Source: Lachnoclostridium sp. An118 (lineage in GTDB: Bacteria; Bacillota; Clostridia; Lachnospirales; Lachnospiraceae). From it: a stretch of DNA of 64,000 nucleotides. Each line of letters begins with the position of its first letter. Positions within the stretch are counted from its first letter, which is position 1. The DNA is taken from assembly GCF_002160985.1 (NCBI RefSeq), contig NZ_NFLQ01000016.1:1-64000 (forward strand). Direction: 5' to 3'. A program made the translations under genes and the position numbers. Positions 61,227-64,000 of this stretch are shown in pieces. Below the pieces are notes generated by a model. That model saw only the letters and a program-made list of their open reading frames with translations. It was not told the DNA's origin and searched no databases.

Positions 61227-61490
61227 TATATGCCTTCGGATATTTGTTTTTTGGTGATTGCATTTGCCATCTACTGCGGGACCATCTGGATATTCAGGTC
61301 CGCGTTTCCTGTGATGCCCTGCTGATCGCGATTTTAGTAACAATGGTCTCTGGTTTTCAAATCAAAGCAAGAATCATAAAAATGTAAGCAACATGCAAAT
61401 TGACGGATATCCTCTTTTCGCCTATGCTTGTTTTAAGTAAAATGTACAAACTATGTGCAGGGAAAAGAAACTTAAAAACAGCATTATGCA
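61227..61490. other. Intergenic region, no recognisable gene
   Basis: About 260 bp between the terminator and the GH112 ribosome site. A short open frame is present but has no start signal or family resemblance. AT content rises toward 61440-61500, where the GH112 promoter probably lies, but no clear -35/-10 pair was found. Confidence 0.5.
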
Positions 61491-61508
61491 AAAAGAAAGG
61501 AGAAAAAA

Positions 61509-63671
61509 GTGAAGGAGCAGACAAAAGGAAGAGTTACCATACCTACAGACGTTGACGTTGTGCCGGAGACACTGGAGCTGGTAGAGCGCTGGGGAGCCGA
61601 TGCTATCCGTGACTGTGACGGGACGGATTATCCGGAAGAGCTGAAGAACGTGGACGCGAAGGTTTACTCCACATATTACACAACAAGAAAGGACAATGCG
61701 TGGGCCAAGGCCAATCCGGATGAGATCCAGCAGATGTATATCATGACACCGTTCTACACAGCGGTGGAGAGCGAGCTTTCCATCCACCTGATGAACCATC
61801 TCTACCCGGATATGCTGAAAGTGAACGACCATGATGATATCACCAGATGGTGGGAAGTCATCGACCGCACCACAGGGGAAGTCGTGCCGGTGGAAAAATG
61901 GAGCTATGACGGGGAGACCGGGGATGTGACCATCCATGACGCAGCGGCCTTCCACGACTACACAGTCAGCTTCCTTGCCTACATTATGTGGGATCCGGTC
62001 CATATGTACAATGCAGTGACAAACGGCTGGACCAATTTTGAGAAGCAGATCACTTTTGACGTGCGCCAGCCAAAGACAAAGGCTTACTCCATGGAGCGTC
62101 TGCGCAGGTTCATCGCGGAGAACCCTCACGTGGATGTGATCCGCTACACCACTTTCTTCCACCAGTTCACATTGATCTTTGATGAGCTGGCCAGAGAGAA
62201 ATATGTAGACTGGTACGGATATTCCGCATCTGTGAGCCCCTATATCCTGGAGCAGTTTGAGAAGGAAGTGGGCTACAAGTTCCGTCCCGAGTACATCATC
62301 GACCAGGGCTACATGAACAACACCTACCGCATCCCCTCCAGGGAATTCCGGGATTTCCAGGATTTCCAGAGAAGAGAAGTGACAAAGCTGGCAAAAGAGA
62401 TGGTGGACATCACCCACGAGTGCGGCAAGGAAGCCATGATGTTCCTGGGCGACCACTGGATCGGCATGGAGCCTTTCATGGACGAGTTCAAGAATGTTGG
62501 GATTGACGCAGTTGTAGGAAGCGTTGGAAACGGATCTACCCTGCGCCTGATCAGTGACATCAAGGGCGTGAAGTACACAGAGGGACGTCTTCTTCCCTAT
62601 TTCTTCCCGGATACATTCCACGAGGGAGGAGACCCGGTGAAGGAGGCGAAGATCAACTGGGTGACAGCAAGACGTGCCATCCTGAGAAGCCCTATCGACC
62701 GGATCGGCTACGGCGGATACCTGAAGCTGGCTATGCAGTTCCCGGATTTTATCGACTATGTGGAGAGCGTGTGCCAGGAGTTCCGCACACTGTACGACAA
62801 CATTAAGGGAACCACTCCCTACTGCGTGAAGAAAGTGGCGGTCCTGAACTGCTGGGGTAAAATGAGAGCATGGGGCAACCACATGGTGCACCACGCCATC
62901 TACTATAAGCAGAACTACTCCTACGCAGGCATCATCGAGGCCCTCAGTGGAGCGCCGTTCGATGTGAAGTGGATCAGCTTTGACGATATCCGCAGCAACC
63001 CGGAGATACTGGATGACATTGACGTGATCCTGAACGTGGGCGACGCAGATACAGCCTACACCGGAGGAGAGAACTGGACAGACGAGAAGATCATCACTGC
63101 TGTAAAGAAATTTATTTACAACGGCGGCGGTTTCATCGGTGTCGGCGAGCCGGCAGCGCACCAGCATGAAGGACATTTCTTCCAGCTGGCCACAGTCATG
63201 GGCGTGGAGGAAGAGAATGGCTTTACTCTGAATGTGGACAAATATAACTGGGATGAGCACGAGCATTTCATCACAGAGGACTGCAAAGGCGACATCGATT
63301 TCGGTGAAGGAAAGAAAAATATTTACGCTTACGAGGGAACTACGATCCTGAAGCAGAATGACAAAGAAGTACAGCTGGCTGTCAATGACTTTGGCAAGGG
63401 ACGCAGCGTCTACATCAGCGGACTTCCCTACAGCTTTGAGAACAGCCGTCTCCTGTACCGCTCCATCCTGTGGGCATCCCACGATGAGGGCGAGCTGCAC
63501 AAATGGTTCAGCACCAACTACAATGTGGAAGTGCATGCCTATGTGAAGAACGGAAAGTACTGCGTTGTAAACAATACCTACGAGCCCCAGAGCACGACTG
63601 TGTACAAGGGAGACGGCACAAGTTTTGACCTTGACCTGGAGGCAAACGGTATCTACTGGTACGAGATTTAA
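61509..63671 (+). CDS. 1,3-beta-galactosyl-N-acetylhexosamine phosphorylase (GH112)
   Basis: 720 residues from a GTG with AAAGGAG 6 nt upstream. It splits galacto-N-biose (mucin core) or lacto-N-biose (milk) with phosphate to give galactose 1-phosphate. The whole sequence is typical of GH112: GRVTIPTDVDVVPETLELVERWGADAIRDCDGTDYPEEL, IMTPFYTAVESELSIHLMNHLYPDMLKVN, FDELAREKYVDWYGYSASVSPYILEQFE, and MMFLGDHWIGMEPF, where D315 probably corresponds to the catalytic acid of the B. longum enzyme. It is cytoplasmic, with no signal peptide. A sulfatase-maturase-like gene follows 38 bp later, which fits mucin-glycan use. Confidence 0.96.
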   Translation: MKEQTKGRVTIPTDVDVVPETLELVERWGADAIRDCDGTDYPEELKNVDAKVYSTYYTTRKDNAWAKANPDEIQQMYIMTPFYTAVESELSIHLMNHLYPDMLKVNDHDDITRWWEVIDRTTGEVVPVEKWSYDGETGDVTIHDAAAFHDYTVSFLAYIMWDPVHMYNAVTNGWTNFEKQITFDVRQPKTKAYSMERLRRFIAENPHVDVIRYTTFFHQFTLIFDELAREKYVDWYGYSASVSPYILEQFEKEVGYKFRPEYIIDQGYMNNTYRIPSREFRDFQDFQRREVTKLAKEMVDITHECGKEAMMFLGDHWIGMEPFMDEFKNVGIDAVVGSVGNGSTLRLISDIKGVKYTEGRLLPYFFPDTFHEGGDPVKEAKINWVTARRAILRSPIDRIGYGGYLKLAMQFPDFIDYVESVCQEFRTLYDNIKGTTPYCVKKVAVLNCWGKMRAWGNHMVHHAIYYKQNYSYAGIIEALSGAPFDVKWISFDDIRSNPEILDDIDVILNVGDADTAYTGGENWTDEKIITAVKKFIYNGGGFIGVGEPAAHQHEGHFFQLATVMGVEEENGFTLNVDKYNWDEHEHFITEDCKGDIDFGEGKKNIYAYEGTTILKQNDKEVQLAVNDFGKGRSVYISGLPYSFENSRLLYRSILWASHDEGELHKWFSTNYNVEVHAYVKNGKYCVVNNTYEPQSTTVYKGDGTSFDLDLEANGIYWYEI

Positions 63672-63709
63672 AAAGAAAAAGATGAAAAAGATATAAAGGA
63701 GAAACAAAG

Positions 63710-64000
63710 ATGAGAGAGCTTCAGCTTCTCATCAAGCCAGTCTCCTCTGCCTGTGACCTGGACTGCACTTACTGCTTTTACAAGGATGAGGCAGCAAACC
63801 GCGCTGTGGGCGATCATGGGAAAATGAGCCGGGAGACCATGCGCGCGGTTGTGGACAAGGCACTGGCGGCATCGCAGACCTGCGTGTTCGGCTTTCAGGG
63901 GGGAGAGCCGACACTCGCAGGTCTGTCCTTTTTTGAAGACTTTACAGCATATGTGGAGGAGAGAAAAAGGCCGGATCAGGAGGCGGTGTACACCATACAG
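63710..64000 (+). CDS. Anaerobic sulfatase-maturase-type radical SAM enzyme (5' part only)
   Basis: 97 codons from the ATG at 63710 (AAAGGAG upstream), cut by the window edge. The N-terminus LLIKPVSSACDLDCTYCFYKDEA carries the radical SAM CxxxCxxC cluster motif with the CFY typical of anSME proteins, and FGFQGGEPTLAGLSFFEDF is the GGEPT SAM-binding motif. anSMEs convert a Cys or Ser of sulfatases to formylglycine. The target sulfatase is not in the window. Other SPASM-domain maturases are possible but less likely. Confidence 0.85.
   Translation, partial: MRELQLLIKPVSSACDLDCTYCFYKDEAANRAVGDHGKMSRETMRAVVDKALAASQTCVFGFQGGEPTLAGLSFFEDFTAYVEERKRPDQEAVYTIQ

Noticed and set aside
61205-61387. 60-codon hydrophobic open frame downstream of the GH13 gene
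   Set aside because: It starts inside the terminator hairpin, lacks a ribosome site and resembles no family.
61422-63707. 761-codon minus-strand open frame opposite the GH112 gene
   Set aside because: Antisense shadow; the plus strand encodes an unmistakable GH112 enzyme with a ribosome site.

Overview
The window looks like a chromosomal segment of a spore-forming, gut-associated member of the Lachnospiraceae (Clostridia). The evidence is sequence-based: moderately high GC with strong AGGAGG-type ribosome sites; an HU, rqcP, yabP, yabQ, divIC, spoIIE, tilS, hpt, ftsH order that matches the well-known Bacillus/Clostridia sporulation and division cluster; SpoVG, a CotS-family coat protein and a lone Spo0A DNA-binding domain; VanR/VanS-type two-component systems; and, at the right end, a GH112 galacto-N-biose/lacto-N-biose phosphorylase followed by a sulfatase-maturase-type radical SAM gene, which together suggest use of host mucin glycans. 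Species cannot be fixed from the sequence alone.

Layout. 0-1 kb: two tRNA-Gly genes on the minus strand with a terminator, then a minus-strand Spo0A_C-domain gene. 1.0-8.8 kb: a GH25 lysozyme-fold protein that has lost its catalytic D-x-E pair, a large two-component system, a possibly leaderless SAM methyltransferase gene and a membrane-anchored extracytoplasmic protein. 8.9-10.5 kb: minus-strand queT under a preQ1-I-like riboswitch, and an acyltransferase-like gene. 10.67-28.8 kb: the most striking region. A tyrosine recombinase is followed by a 209-bp AT-rich spacer bounded by perfect 27-bp inverted repeats, then an AP2-domain putative regulator, then a 5,317-residue sortase-type surface protein made of SpaA/Cna-B-like and Spy0128-like isopeptide domains. 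The only good promoter in the spacer points away from the adhesin in this copy, so this reads as a phase-variable switch captured in the OFF orientation. A nested palindromic element with IS256-like ends follows the adhesin.

29-35 kb: asnS, a VanRS pair whose kinase runs 158 bp into the next gene, and a YhaO/YhaN-like nuclease-ATPase pair. 35.2-40.1 kb (minus strand): murC, then dnaD, dnaC and prs, with three DnaA-box-like sequences just upstream of the dnaD promoter. 40.1-40.5 kb is a hairpin-rich divergent intergenic region. 40.5-47.2 kb: glgC-glgD, spoVG, a PEP-synthase-like protein, a small Nif11-like protein and a pseudouridine synthase. 47.3-51.8 kb: proS behind a proline-type T-box, cca, and cotS behind a very good sigma-E-like promoter. 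51.8-59.1 kb: HU and the rqcP-to-ftsH cluster. 59.1-64 kb: a GH13 enzyme, the GH112 phosphorylase and the truncated radical SAM gene.

The genes fall into functional groups: spore formation and division (spo0A-like, spoVG, cotS, yabP/Q, divIC, spoIIE), translation (tRNAs, asnS, proS, cca, tilS), glycogen and sugar metabolism (glgC/D, GH13, GH112), replication initiation (dnaD/dnaC), and a switchable surface-adhesion module. All function calls rest on reading motifs by eye; no database search was run.
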